Shown: positions 35,625 to 47,775, counted from the first letter of the stretch. The stretch is DNA of 64,000 nucleotides from Dipteris shenzhenensis (GCA_047967505.1 CM106538.1); one strand, 5' to 3'. Numbers and translations are program-made. Notes: generated from the sequence alone by a model not told the origin.

Positions 35625-35765
35625 TGTTAATCGTCGCTATATAACGACGTTTACCAGTGTCGCTATATAGCGACGATTAACAGTGTCGCTATATAGCGAC
35701 ATTTGTCATCGTCGTTATATAGCGACGATTAACAGCGTCGCTATATAGCGACGGTTTATAACGAT
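35625..35765. repeat. Subterminal palindromic array, CACTA element 2 end A
   Basis: Five CGCTATATAGCG units or variants, mirror image of 8472-8610 with the same spacers (TTAACAG, TTTGTCAT). Confidence 0.82.
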
Positions 35766-35882
35766 GCTCCTTTTTCGACGATTTTAACGACTTTTATAGC
35801 GACCTTTGCGCCCGTGAGAAAAAAATTTTTAATGTAAAAGGCGTCGGTATTTCCGTCGGAAAATGGCCTATGCCTTGTAGTG

Positions 35883-37168
35883 AGAAAAATCCATCAATTT
35901 CAACATCCTAGATTACAAGAGGGACCATTGAGGAGGACAAGTTTGATCACATTTTTCTTCAAAGATCCCTGTGAGGTATTGTTCATTCACATAGTTTAAT
36001 AGTGTTTGATGATAAGTAAATGTTTTTTTGAATTTATAGATTTCAATCATTAGATTTTGCATGCAAATGGGGTTTTCATTTTTGCTTGGTTTGATACTTT
36101 TCTAAAACATGTCATGTTTGTATATGATTTATTGATGTCAATGTTATATTATATTAGGTGGAAAGTGCATGAAATCATGCAAGATGCTCAGAATTAAAAA
36201 AAGGTGGATATCCATTTTCAAATAGATACAGAGAATGCGCCCTTTTTAAAGAGGAATAAAACCTCCTTAGCAAGTGAGAGTGATTTAGTAGCTCTTCAAA
36301 GTCAAGGAAAAGCACATATGGATTTGTGGTTAGAAGGGAAAATATATCCAGTAGATCCACAAACTTGTCAGACTCCTCAATTCCATGGATTGACCAGCTT
36401 AATAAAGTTCCTATGTAAGGGTGAGAATGGTTTGTTAGGATATTGCCGAAGGTTGATTGGTCATGGAGCAAGTAGCCTTCATAGCCCCAATATCATCTTT
36501 GCCTAATGAAAGAGACAAAAGGATCACAATGTTAGAGGCTTGGAATCAACATTTGGTATCATCTATGCAAGCTACAAGTGCTCAAATGTCTGCATATGAT
36601 GGCATAGAGACTCGGGGGGGTCACTCATCATATGTAACCCTATCACGTGAGTTCAACAGAAGGATTTTTTTTATTTCTAAAATTTACAGAAATAAATATA
36701 CATAAGGGACTATTTAAAATAGTTTTGGGAAAAATTTACAGATTTGTATAGAAAAGGGGTACGTTTTATTAACAAAAATCTTTCACAGATAAGGGATTTT
36801 AAATATAGGCCTTGAACGCACGTGATATAGAGGGTTTATACATAGTGACCCCCCCGAGCATAGAGAAGAAAAATCAAGAATTATAGGTAAAGGTTCAAAC
36901 ATTAGATGCTCAATTGGGAGAGAGCACTATAAATGCAATTCACTTATAGATGCAAAACACAACTCTGAAGGATGAGATCAAGAAGTTAGAGAAAACATTA
37001 TCATTCATGAATGATACTCCAATGGGTCCAAGGCTACGTAAGAGGAAATTGCGTCCAATGGATGAAATATCCAAGAAAAGTGGTCACTAGAAGCATCGAG
37101 TGAGAGCTTGTAGGAGTGTTTCAGAACTCATGTCTATCCATGATGAACACTATGGTGCTATGGGTTAA
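35883..37168. other. Unassigned interval between CACTA element 2 and an unrecognised ORF
   Basis: Short plus-strand ORFs (36204-36506, 36457-36705) may be decayed upstream parts of the reading frame at 37169-37846. Nothing here is recognised with confidence. Confidence 0.35.
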
Positions 37169-37846
37169 GTGTTTACAAAAAAAATGTTGGAGGCTGTTCT
37201 ACAACATCCAAAATTCAAAAGTCTAAAATCAGAGATAACATTTGAGTCAATGAACAAAGTTGTGGAGCATTTCAATGCAACTAGTGCACAGGGAGTTTGT
37301 GATACTGTAGGGATAAGTAAAAGGGCATATCTGCTCATATTTAAGAGCTTAAAAACAACATGTCTTTCTGTGGGAGCAAAAGTTAAAGCCTCGCTTCCTA
37401 AACCAACTGATGTTGATAAGGCCAGGCATGCACTCAATTTGGGCATACTTGATTTAGTCGGTGAGCCCCACCATGTATGTAGTACACTAACTTTGAAAAC
37501 AAAGGCTAGAGAGACTAAGGAATTGGAATTAACAATCAATAATAATGTTGTGATGGATGTTCAAAGAGTTGTGCAAGCCATGGTGAAGTTTTATGATATG
37601 CCTATGGAAGAATGCAATGGTACTCTGAAGATTATACTAAAGCTTGATGAAAGTGAGGTGGTCAAAGGTCAGAAATTGGAAAGAGTTAGTTTGACAATGA
37701 TGAATAGAATCTGGACCTTGAAGTTGAGCTTGATGATGCAAGATAGTTCAATGTGCAATCAGAACAGGAGATTTGGTGGTTGGCTGCCTTTGAGGTATGA
37801 TGGAAATTTGTATTTTAATGCAATAATGCAAAGAGACTTAGAATAG
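37169..37846 (+). pseudogene. Unrecognised 225-codon ORF, probably part of a decayed mobile-element protein
   Basis: The reading frame is long for this AT-rich context and has protein-like composition: EHFNATSAQGVCDTVGISKR, LPKPTDVDKARHALN, MVKFYDMPMEECNG and LKIILKLDESEVVKG. The upstream region is interrupted, and the downstream end meets a Copia-A fragment at about 37874. I do not recognise the family. The phrase pattern suggests the N-terminal half of an uncharacterised transposon or a multi-copy plant gene. Function is unknown. Confidence 0.45.
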
Positions 37847-37873
37847 TTTGAAATAACATGTGAGTATTTTTTG

Positions 37874-39630
37874 CACATGACGTCAGAGGAGAGGTATACT
37901 GGTAGGAAACATGATATTTCTCATTTGAAAGATTTTGGTTGCATTGCCTATGTTCATGTGCCAGATGAGTTGAGATCCAAGTTGGATCCAAAAGCTTAGA
38001 AGTGCATCTCTATTGGTTATTCTCTGCAGCAGAAAGGGTATAGATGCTATAACCACAGTAAGCAAAAATGTTGTTTTTGATGAGATGAGCAGCTGTTATA
38101 AACCAATAAATGTGATTGATGATGTAGATGCACAAAATGGTAATGTTGCACAAAATTCACAGCAGCAATCACAAAATATTAGTGGAGTTGTAGTGTCCTC
38201 TGGCAGTGGTTCACATACTTCGCCATGGACATAGGCAGATTGAGATCAGGAGAATTCCTCAAAGCAATGCAGATAGTGGTATGCAAGTATCACAAAAGGG
38301 AAAAGAGAAAGTAGATCAGCCCATGGTTGATGTGAATGCAGGTCACTCTTATGTGGATGGTGAATCCAATGGTTGATAATAGAGCCTTGATGATGAGTTG
38401 GGTATTCCTTCTATTGTTACACCTGGAGTAAGGAAGGCAAGGGATGTTTTGAGAGCACCTGGTAGTGAGCCTATTTTGCGCAGGTCTACCAGAGCTAAGT
38501 ATCCTATGGATAGGCTGAAATATGATGGATTTACAGCCATTCACTATGCCTATATGGTCAAAGTGATACAAGAACCAAAAACCACTTCTTTTGAGCAAGC
38601 CATGGGAAAAGAAAAATGGGAGAAAGCCATGGATGAAGAAATGGATGCCTTAGAAGCAAATGCTATATGGGAATTTGTGCCTTTGCCTAAAGACAAGAAT
38701 GCAATTGGCTCCAAGTGGGTCTATAAGGTGAAGCACAATGCAGATGGTTCTATGAGCAGATACAAGGCAAGATTAGTTGTCAAGGGGTATGCACAGACAT
38801 ATGGCATTGATTATGAAGAAACAATCAATCCGGTTGCAGGGATGGCAATCGTAAGAGCAGTAATTGCTATGGCTGCATCAAAGGGATGGTCTTTACATCA
38901 AATGGATGTAAATAATGCCTTCTTGCATGGTGATTTGCAAGAAGAGGTATATTATATGGAGCAGCCACCAGCTTATGTGCATGCTATTCATCTTGAGTTT
39001 GTTTGTAGGTTGAAGAAGCCTTGTATGGCTTGAAGTAAGAACCCAGAGCATGGTCTGACAAGATAGGATAGTATCTTGTCACTATTGGCTTTCAGATTCC
39101 CATGGTAGATTTCTCACTTTATGTGAGAAAAACAGAGAAAGGTATTCTGCAGCTTGTCATTTATGTTGATGATTTGATCATCACAGGTGATAATGATGAA
39201 GATATCCTTCATGTGAAAATGCTATTGAAGCAGAAGTTTGAGATGAAGGATTTGGGAGAGCTGCGTTACTTCTTGGGCATTAAGGTGATTAGATCCACAG
39301 GTGGGATATGGCTCTTGCAGAGGTAGTATCGATTGGACATGCTGTCCAAATATGGGATGACAGGCTGTAAGCCTATTTCAATTTCTTTGGAGCAGAATGT
39401 GAAGCTGAGCGCAGATGTAGGTGAGCTTCTAGAAGACCCTACTATGTATAGATGCAACATAGGAAGTCTGATTTATATGACTATTACCAGGCCAGATTTG
39501 AGCTATGTTGTTGGGTTGATAAGTCAGTTTATGCAGGCTCCAAGGAAATCGCATTTGGATGTGGCTAGATGCATACTGATGTATGTGAACTCCACATTAC
39601 AGTATGGACTATTTTATGAGACTGGGTTCA
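37874..39630 (+). pseudogene. Copia-A fragment 3: integrase end to RNase H, both termini missing
   Basis: Homology starts in the integrase tail (YTGRKHDISHLK), passes through RT with YVDDLIITG and ends abruptly in the RNase H region at about 39630. Lesions are a TAG near 37999, a one-base deletion near 39018, a TAA at 39036-39038 where relatives have CAA, and a TAG at 39324-39326 where fragment 1 has CAG. No LTR is attached. It is probably an old truncated insertion. Confidence 0.9.
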
Positions 39631-39956
39631 CAATTTCATTCTCTATAGCCAATGGATCTGTAATGCCAGCTAGCCCTACAATAGCTATAATACCATGAAG
39701 CGGACCAGATCGTGTGTCTGAGAACAAAAATAAAGCTACACTACACCTAATCAAAACAACACGATCGGCAGTAGGATGGATGGGCCTCATCTTCACCATC
39801 CGACTGAGGATCTTGAACTTCATGATGATTATCTTTCCATCTGGCGATACTTGTCGATGGAACACCAAAATGTGTTGAGCCACTTTGTTGATGTAGATGC
39901 CATCCCCTGATCAGAAGACCCTTTGGTTCCACCCTTGTGTCCGGCATACTCATCAA
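39614..39956 (-). pseudogene. Unrecognised exon-like segment
   Basis: The minus-strand frame at 39614-39883 reads well (LVFHRQVSPDGKIIIMKFKI, MRPIHPTADRVVLI, SGPLHGIIAIVGLAG) and continues in a second overlapping frame upstream. It may be a captured or leftover host exon next to the Copia-A fragment. I cannot assign a family. Confidence 0.3.
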
Positions 39957-40066
39957 CCCATAAAATATCCTGCAACCAACATATTACATAAAAATCCAAA
40001 GATTATATAAATTAATAAAATATCAATTTTCAAGAATTAATAAGAATAAGGGTTTTTTTCCAAGTA

Positions 40067-40334
40067 AAAATCATATCTTTAAGAAATCTTATTTGGGAGG
40101 CCACTGGGACCCTAGCAACCATGCCCATAAGTTTTATGCCAAAAAACCCCCTGCCAGCCCAAAATCCGACATCATGTGCCCAGAGCCCAGTTTTTTTTTG
40201 AGCAGCAAAACTGGGCTCTGGTTGCATGATGTCAGATTTTGGGCTGGCAGGGGTTTTTTTGGCATAAAACTTATGGACATGGTTGCTAGGGTCCCAGTGG
40301 CCTCCCAAATAAGATTTCTTAAAGATATGATTTT
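40067..40334. repeat. Foldback MITE-like hairpin, copy 1
   Basis: An almost perfect inverted repeat of 268 bp. AAAATCATATCTTTAAGAAA at the left pairs with TTTCTTAAAGATATGATTTT at the right, and GGGACCCTAGCAACCATG pairs with CATGGTTGCTAGGGTCCC. There is no coding capacity. Related to 47890-48085. Confidence 0.85.
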
Positions 40335-40398
40335 AATATGTGAAAAAACCATAACCCTGTTTACACAAATGAAATGGGAGGGGCAAGTGGAAGGGGCA

Positions 40399-40655
40399 TG
40401 ACAAAATATGAAGAGGGGAGAGGAGAAGAGTGGAGATGAGGAGGGAGGGCACAGCTAGAGAGCACACCACAAATGACTAAATGTACACTAGAATTAGTTG
40501 AAAAAATAGAATATATACAAACCCTTTTAGGGTTAGGTTTAGGGGATCTAACCCTTTCCTTTATAGCACTCTATAAGGTTAGTGCTATGCACATATGATC
40601 ACATGATGGTGCTATGCACACATGATCACATGATGTTGAGCGTGAACTCTCAACA
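40399..40655 (-). repeat. 3' LTR of Copia-B
   Basis: Starts TGTTGAGAGTTCACG and ends TTTTGTCA on the minus strand. It includes a short telomere-like AGGGTTAGG run. A purine tract (TGAGGGAAGG) lies against it at about 40656-40666. Confidence 0.94.
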
Positions 40656-40733
40656 CCTTCCCTCAAGATCAACATCATGAAGTAGGCCTTCCCTCAAGAT
40701 GATGATTTTGGGGAATCGAAGAAGGACTGAGCA

Positions 40734-43700
40734 TTACATTCCACACACCCCTTTAATGGGAATGTCCTTCCTCTGCATCAAACCAAGAGCTAGTCGGTGT
40801 TTCTCGAATAGCTCTTTACCGAGTGGTTTGGTAAAGATGTCTGCAACATTCTCTTTGCTATCACAATGCTGCAGTGTGATGTCACCAAGTAACACTCTTT
40901 CTTTGATGAAGTGCTCTCTGACATCAATGTGCTTTGTTCTGGAGTGATATACTAGATTTTTCGCCAATGCTTGAGCCGATTGATTATCACAATATATTGT
41001 TGTTGGCTTTGACTCATCAAAGTAATCTGTTTCTGACAATTTTCTTCTGATCCATATAGCCTCACATGCACCTGTAGTGAGTGCCCTATATTCTGCTTCA
41101 GTCAAAGACAAAGAAACAGTTGGTTGTTTGTTTGACAACCATGATATAGCACCTTGACCAAGGAAAAATGCATATCCCTGTGTCGATCTCCTGGTGTCAT
41201 GATCTCCAGCATAGTCACTGTCACAGTATCCATGCAACCGTGGATGACTTCCTCTATATTCTATCCCAAATTATCTTGTACCTCTGATGTATCTCAAGAC
41301 TCTTTTGGCTGCATTCCAGTGAGACTGTTTTGGATTTGCCATAAACTGTGCTAGTGAGCTTACTGCATAACAAATATCTGGCCATGTGATTGTCAAATAT
41401 ATAAGAGATCCAATGAGTTGCCTGTAGTATCTGTCATTGACTGTAGGCTTTTCTGAATCTTTAGTAAGTTTCAAACTCTGTTCCATGGGAGTGGCTGCAA
41501 TCTTGCAATCTGCCATATGAAACTTCTTCAGGAGACTATCAACATATTTGAGCTGACTCATGAATGTGCTATCTGTATCTCTCCAGAGCTCAATTCCAAG
41601 ACAATAGTGCATAAGTCCAAGATCTTTCATGTCGAACTCTGCAGATAAGTCTTGTTTTAATTTTTTGATGAAGCTATCCTTGCTTCCTATCACAATCAGA
41701 TCATCTACGTACAAAAGTGCAATAGTAATATCTTCCCCTTGAACTTTGTAGTAGAGAGTATGATCTACATTGGACTTCATGTATCCCAGATCAGCAAAAT
41801 ACTTGTCAATTCTACTGTACCAACTTCTGGGGGCTTGCTTTAAGCCATAGAGACTTTTCTTGAGATGGCAAACCTTGTTCTCCTTTCCTGGTTCAACATA
41901 ACCGGCTGGTTGTTGCATGTAGACTTCCTCGTCTAGATAACCATTGAGAAATGCATTCTTGACATCGAGCTGATACACATTCCATTTACTGAGTGTCGCT
42001 AGTGATATCAAGAACCATATGGAATCCATCTTTGCTACTGGAGCATAAGTCTCATCATAATCTTGGCCATATTGTTGTGCAAATCCTTTTGCAACTAATC
42101 TGGCTTTGTATCTCTGAATACTACCATCTGGATTGTACTTCACGTTGTATACCCATTTGTTGGCTATGGCCTTCTTTCCTGGTGGAAGGTCGCATAATTC
42201 CCAAGTGTTATTTTTATACAAAGCATCCATTTCTTCATTCATAGCAGTTTGCCATTCTGGCTTGTCTACTGCGTCTTCGAAGTACACTGGCTCTTCTGTA
42301 GCCATGATGGTAGTCATAAGAGCATAGTTGGTGGTTTCCACCTGAATTGCTTTGCCTTTCTGAGCATATGTCAATCTGGCTGGTGGTCTGCTTTCCCTAG
42401 TAGACCGTCTGAGGTGCTGTGGCGCTACTTGGGGTGTTGGTGGCAATTCTTGCTCTTCTTCATCAACCTGTTCTGTAGATGACTGTGAAGTCGATGCTTC
42501 TATCTCCTGTGTAGGTGAGGTTTTCCATTTTGATTCCTCATCGAAGATTACATCTTTGGAGATAATGACTTTGCGGTTGATGGGATCATACAATTTGTAT
42601 GCTTTGCTTTCTTCACTGTAGCCAACCATGATGCATTTGCGTGACTTCGCATCCAATTTCCTGCGATGATCATCATGTATGTGGGCATATGCTATGCAAC
42701 CAAATATGCAGAGATGCCCAATGCGTGGCTTGTGTCCAGTGAATGCTTCATAAGGAGTCATACCTTGTATCGGTTCGGTAGGAAGCCGATTAAGCAAATA
42801 GTTAGCTGTAGCTATTGCTTCTGCCCAATACTGATTTGGAAGATGCTTTTCACTAAGCATTGCTCTAGCACTGTCTGCTGAAGTCCCATTCTTCCGATTT
42901 CAGCCTTGCATTTTGCTGAGGAGTATCTGCACATGTGAATTGTCTTCGAATGCCGTGATTTTTGCAAAAGTTCATGAATGCTGAAGACATGTATTTACCT
43001 CCTCTGTCTGATCTCATGACCTTGATCTTTCTGCCTGTTTGGTTTTCTACCATGGCTTTGAATTCTTGAAATCTGGCAAACACTTTAGATTTCTCTTTCA
43101 GAAAGTAGACCCAACAATATCTGCTGTAGTCGTCGATGAAGGTCAAGTAATAAAGTGAACCATTGATGCTGCGGGTCTGGGCATAACCCCATACATCTGT
43201 ATGAATCAAATCAAGAATACCTCATGCACGAGAGGTACTTCTGACAAAGTTGGTTCGTTTTTGTTTGCCGAAGCAGCATGCTTCACAAACTTTTCCAAGA
43301 AACTGTAGCTTCGGAATCCCAATTGCCATATTTTGATTCCTGAGATCTAACAAGTACTTGAAGTTGACATGACCATATCTCTTGTGCCATTTTGCAGATA
43401 GTGGCATCTGTTGCATTTGAGCTGACATGGCATGCTTATCTGGTACTATAGCTAGCATCCTGTATAAGCATCCTTCCTTGACACCTTTTGCTACTAGCTG
43501 ACCTCTTTTGGATTTGTCTCTAATAGTGCATTCATCACCGTCAAAGATAAATTTGTAGTTGTGTTCCGTCATTTGACCTACTGACAAAAGGTTCTTGCTG
43601 AGCTTCGGATTATAGAGCACATCTTTGACTAATCCTTTTGTACCAGTGAAATTGTTCATAGGGATAACACCTGTCCCTTGAACCGGATTCGGTGTATTGT

Positions 43701-45013
43701 GTCTGCTGTGTAGATGACATTCTTTTGACCTTCTAATGGCTTCATTTCTGTGAACCATTCTTGATGATTTGTCATATAAGATGATGCACCGCTATCGATG
43801 TACCAAGGATCCTGTTCCACTTGGTTGACTTGATAGCTGAAATCCTCTTTGGGATTGAAATCAGTGTCTAGATGCATTGTATCAGTCTGATGCAATTCCT
43901 CACTTGCAAGAAACATATTGCCATGTTCATTTGCAAAATGACTATGACTAGAGTGTCCACCACGATGATTTCCTCTTCCTCGGGAATTCCCTCAATTACT
44001 GCTGGATTGACCGCCTTGGTCATACTGCTTCTTGCGGCAATCTCTTTCATAGTGTCCAAACTTGTGACAGTAGTTGCATTGAATGTTTGACACATTGGTG
44101 GATGCATTCCCTCGTCCTTGGAATCTTCCTCGGTTGGAATGATTTCCTCTTTGCTGATTCTGATGTTGCTGAGGATGATGTTGATGCTGATGCTGATTCT
44201 GACTTTGATTTTGTTGATGATGACCACTTTTCTGATATGATCTACCTCTGTTTCTGCCTTTGCCTCTGCTTATGTCTGAAGCTATGAATGCCTGATCATT
44301 AGAATGACCTTTACGTGCTTGAATGGCCTGAGTCCTGAGTTCTTCACCAAGTAGAAATGACTGAAGTTCTTCCAGTGTTGGAATTTGCCGTTGGATGGCA
44401 ATACTCTAGACTAGATTCTCATATCCTTCTCCTAGTCCATTCAGGATTACTTGAACCATTTCTGTGGGATTCATAGTCTCTCCTCTGCTGCTGCAAGTTG
44501 ATTGTTGTAGTCTTTGATGCGGAGTACATAAGCATGACCGATTTCACTACTGTTGCGGAAACTCTGGTTGATCTGGTTTCTCAGGGTGAGAATCCTGGAT
44601 GTGTTCTTGGACTCGTAGAGAGATGTGAACATATCCCATGCTTCTTTTGATGTCTTAACTGTGTTGAGCTGTCCTAGCATGACATCTTGCACGTTCTGCT
44701 TGATCAGGTGATAGGCATACTTGTCTTTCTTATCCCATTCTGCTTGAGCTCGGGCAATGGCAGGATCTGCTACTGACGCGGAAACTGTTTGTGTAGATGT
44801 AGATCCCGATGTAGATCTCGTTGCTGGTACTGTGACAATAGATGGAGTAGAGCTACTGGTGGCTGGATCGGCCAATGGTCTAGGTATAGATCCATCGACA
44901 TACTACCATTTGTCCTGAAGCACAAGAATGGTCTCCATTCGGTATTTCCATGTACCATAATTGGAGTTGTCTAACTTAGCAGATGCCTCCAGATTGAGGT
45001 TGCTAGTCGACAT
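40734..45013 (-). pseudogene. Copia-B gag-pol, multiple stops and frameshifts
   Basis: The start at 45013 (MSTSNLNLEASAKLDNSNYG) begins a Copia Gag. Downstream are a zinc knuckle CNYCHKFGHYERDC (about 44035-44080), protease DSGASSYMT, integrase (WHKRYGHVNF, CEACCFGKQ, HTDVWGYAQ, MRSDRGGKY), RT (YVDDLIVIG) and RNase H ending at 40734. Lesions include TAG at 44903-44905, a frameshift near 44475, TAG at 44406-44408, TGA at 43992-43994, TGA at 43222-43224 (CGA in the copy near 62700), frameshifts near the integrase Glu region at about 42865-42900 and a TAA near 41271. It is not functional, although every domain can be traced. Confidence 0.94.
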
Positions 45014-47506
45014 GGTGCAAACAATGTACTCAAAAGTGTCCTGAAAAACTCTGTATGAATCAACTGCAAATACACTGAAGATGCCAAGTGAAATCTCTGT
45101 ACCGTCGATGAAGATAGAATTGCAGTATATAAGATCTGATCTGTGTTACAAGGCTTGTGGCAATGATGCGGGGAATAGCCAAGAGGCTTTACAAGGCTGA
45201 AAAATGATGTGCACGATGTCGTGAGATAGCCAAATAGGCTTTGCAATGGTGGCATGTGTGTGTGAAATCAAGTGCTATCTGCCCACTGAATCAATCTGCA
45301 ATGCCTCTGAACTGTGAAGTCTGCTCATTGAACTGATGAACGTAAGGTTTCAGGTAATGTAATGATGTGAAATCGGATGTGAGCGTATGGAATTTCGGGC
45401 ATGGCTTAGATTGGCAACTTGGGGAATTCAAAGCGTCCCCTCTATGGCAATCTAGTCAACTTGGGGAATTCCGAGTAGGTACTAGTCATCGGGAATTTCG
45501 GGCATGGCTTAGATTGGCAACTTGGGGAATTCAAAGCGTCCCCTCTATGGCAATCTAGTCTACTCTGATCTAGATCTAAACCAACCGTCGATCAATGAAA
45601 GAGTAGCAAATAATTCCTTTTCTTTTGTTCTTTTTAAGTGCTGGGTCAGATGCGTCGATGTAGAGGCAAATGTGCATGAAGGAAGTGGTTTTGTCGGCGA
45701 GGCACAAATGTGAGTGTAACTTGCATCAAAATGTGCGCATGATGTAACGAACGCGTAGAGCACGAAAAAACGAGCGACTTTCCTTTTTGGAGCACCCTCA
45801 AATTCTTCCTGGATCAAGAGATACGACTTGATCTAGGTGGAGGGGCAAAAGGAGTGCAAATGGTGCTCAATGATGGTGTCACTGTGAGTCACATGCAGTG
45901 ATGATGTGGCACTGTGTTTAGCAAGAGGTGTGCCAGTGAAGCTCTGTGCTGAGGTGGCAGGAGTGTGCACAGTGTGCCTGGCAAGGGACTGTGCCTGCAG
46001 GGGTCAGTGCTGACTGGACTCTGCTGAGGTGGTAGTGCTGAGGTGGCACAGATGATGTCAGCAGGGTGATGTGGCAATGCTGACGTGGCACTGATGATGT
46101 GGCACAAGTGATGTGGCTGATGATGTGTCATTGATGATGTGGTAGGTGACGTGGCTGATGATGTGTCACTGATGACATGGCAGGTGACATGGCAGTCGAT
46201 CATGACGTGGATTACTGACGTGTCAATGATGACATGGCACGCGGGCTGCTAGGTGCTGACGTGGTGCAGTAAGATAAGGTTGCCACATGGCACAATTGTG
46301 ATCAAACCACCTAACTAGGGGTTGACTGAACCTAACCCTGGTTAGGTCCTATCTGCCATGTGTCAAGTGACTGACCATTGGTGGCTAACCAAACCTAGGG
46401 TTGCTGACCAACCCTATCTGCCATGTGTTACGAGGTGAGCCACTAGAATCAAAAAAAGATTCGTCGGAATCTTGATTTTGTCGAAGATGCCGATGCCATC
46501 GCGGAGGGCTGAGGAGCACGTTGGCTCGTGGAGGCACCACCGTGGAGATTTTCCTTACTCAGTATTTGTCGTCTGGAGGCGTTATGGCGGTGCGCGGTTA
46601 CCATGTTAGAGGCGGAAGTCGAGAGCAGCCAGGAGATGTTGTCAGAGAGTCACTAAGGGTCGTTGATGTTGAAGGAGCCGTCTGAAAGAAGTTCCTCGTG
46701 GATATTGAAGTGAAGGCGCCCCGTATGGATGAGCTATCAATGGAGGCAGCCCGTGATCTTGGTCGCTGCTGGAGGCGAAGTAGCTTTCTTAGAGAGGCTG
46801 TGCGGTGTAGCGCTGTAGAGTCTCGTATGGTTAGGCAGGTCGCTGTTGATGGCGGAGGCAAGAAACTCGATGCTACTAGTTGTAAATTGCCACTGGAGGT
46901 CTATGGACCAGGAGATCTAGAAGCCGTTAATGGACGGGCTGTCATTTCTTGGAGCTCGGAATTGCTTAGAGCTCGTGACAGCTGCTTCGTTTGGCTGTGT
47001 GTGCGTGGCTGTCATTTGGAGTTTGGAGCTGGCCATCGATGGCACAAGGCCTTGGTACAAGGGCGTGCTGAAGCTTGCAGAGCCTTAGAGGTAGTTGTTG
47101 AAGATGCTAATCCCGCTTGTAGGTGTCGCTGCTACAGCCCACCAAGGCAAGGCTCCCCTTAAAGTAGTTCGCCACCAATATAGTTCAGGATAGGACCTGC
47201 AAGGTGACTCTGTCTCTCTCTCACAGACTCTCGCAAAGTAAATTCTCTCTCATAGTAGAAATCTCTCAGCATAGATCTCTCATGAAACTTTTCAAGAGCT
47301 CTCTCAATGAATCCTCTCACAAACTAGATCTCTCTCTCTCAAAGAAGGAAACCTTTCAACCTCACATGGACGGAAATATCTTTCAAATGAACATGATTTT
47401 CTCTATCACTCAATGGAAGAGAAAAATCACACAAGAAGAACTCTCTCAATCTTTCGATCTCTCTCACTCTCTCAAGGATCCCAATGCCTCAACGGAAGGC
47501 AAGGGA
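45014..47506 (-). other. Long Copia-B 5' leader with internal repeats
   Basis: There is a direct repeat of about 68 bp starting GGAATTTCGGGCATGG (45391 and 45489). A run of GATGATGTGGCA and GACGTGGCA units lies at 45890-46260. A CTCTCT-rich stretch lies at 47200-47490. The plus-strand ORF at 46698-47162 is antisense and not shared by the second Copia-B copy, so I do not call it a gene. Confidence 0.6.
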
Positions 47507-47518
47507 GCTCTGATACCA
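47507..47518 (-). other. Copia-B primer-binding site, initiator tRNA-Met
   Basis: TGGTATCAGAGC on the minus strand directly after the 5' LTR. Confidence 0.9.
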
Positions 47519-47775
47519 TGACAAAATATGAAGAGGGGAGAGGAGAAGAGTGGAGATGAGGAGAGAGGGAACAGCTAGAGAGCACACCACAAATAACTAA
47601 CTGTACACTAGAATTAGTTGAAAAAATAGAATATATACAAACCCTTTTAGGGTTAGGGTTAGGGGATCTAACCCTTTCCTTTATAGCACTCTATAAGGTT
47701 AGTGCTATGCACATATGATCACGTGATGGTGCTATGCACACATGATCACATGATGTTGAGCGTGAACTCTCAACA
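47519..47775 (-). repeat. 5' LTR of Copia-B
   Basis: 257 bp, six substitutions by eye against 40399-40655. A third full LTR of the family is at 61504-61760. Confidence 0.94.

Larger units (their letters stand above)
24351..35882 (+). mobile_element. CACTA (En/Spm-type) element 2, with transposase and TNPA-like gene
   Basis: End B begins CACTACTACACATGCATCC at 24351, and end A finishes at 35882 as the reverse complement of CACTACAAGGCATAGGCC. Target duplication is AGA (24348-24350 and 35883-35885). It is 11,532 bp. From left to right it has the end-B palindromic array, a transposase gene on the minus strand, a central palindromic array, leader exons, the satellite-bearing intron, the TNPA-like gene on the plus strand, a hairpin and the end-A array. 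The two genes are divergent. Both genes have lesions, so this copy is not expected to encode working proteins. Confidence 0.93.
40399..47775 (-). mobile_element. Full-length Copia-B retrotransposon
   Basis: LTRs of 257 bp (40399-40655 and 47519-47775) flank a minus-strand element of 7,377 bp. Target duplication is GGGCA (40394-40398 and 47776-47780). The initiator tRNA-Met primer site is at 47507-47518. I count six LTR substitutions by eye, about 2.3 percent. The 5' leader between the primer site and gag (45014-47506) is unusually long at about 2.5 kb. The element is distinct from Copia-A in LTR and protein sequence. Confidence 0.96.

Noticed and set aside
8358-35882. One 27-kb CACTA element using the two end-A termini
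   Set aside because: The 3-bp duplications pair 8358 with 18226 (ATA) and 24351 with 35882 (AGA), so there are two separate elements.
46698-47162. 154-codon plus-strand ORF in the Copia-B leader
   Set aside because: Antisense to the element, and the matching region of copy 2 (60240-61500) does not keep the same protein.
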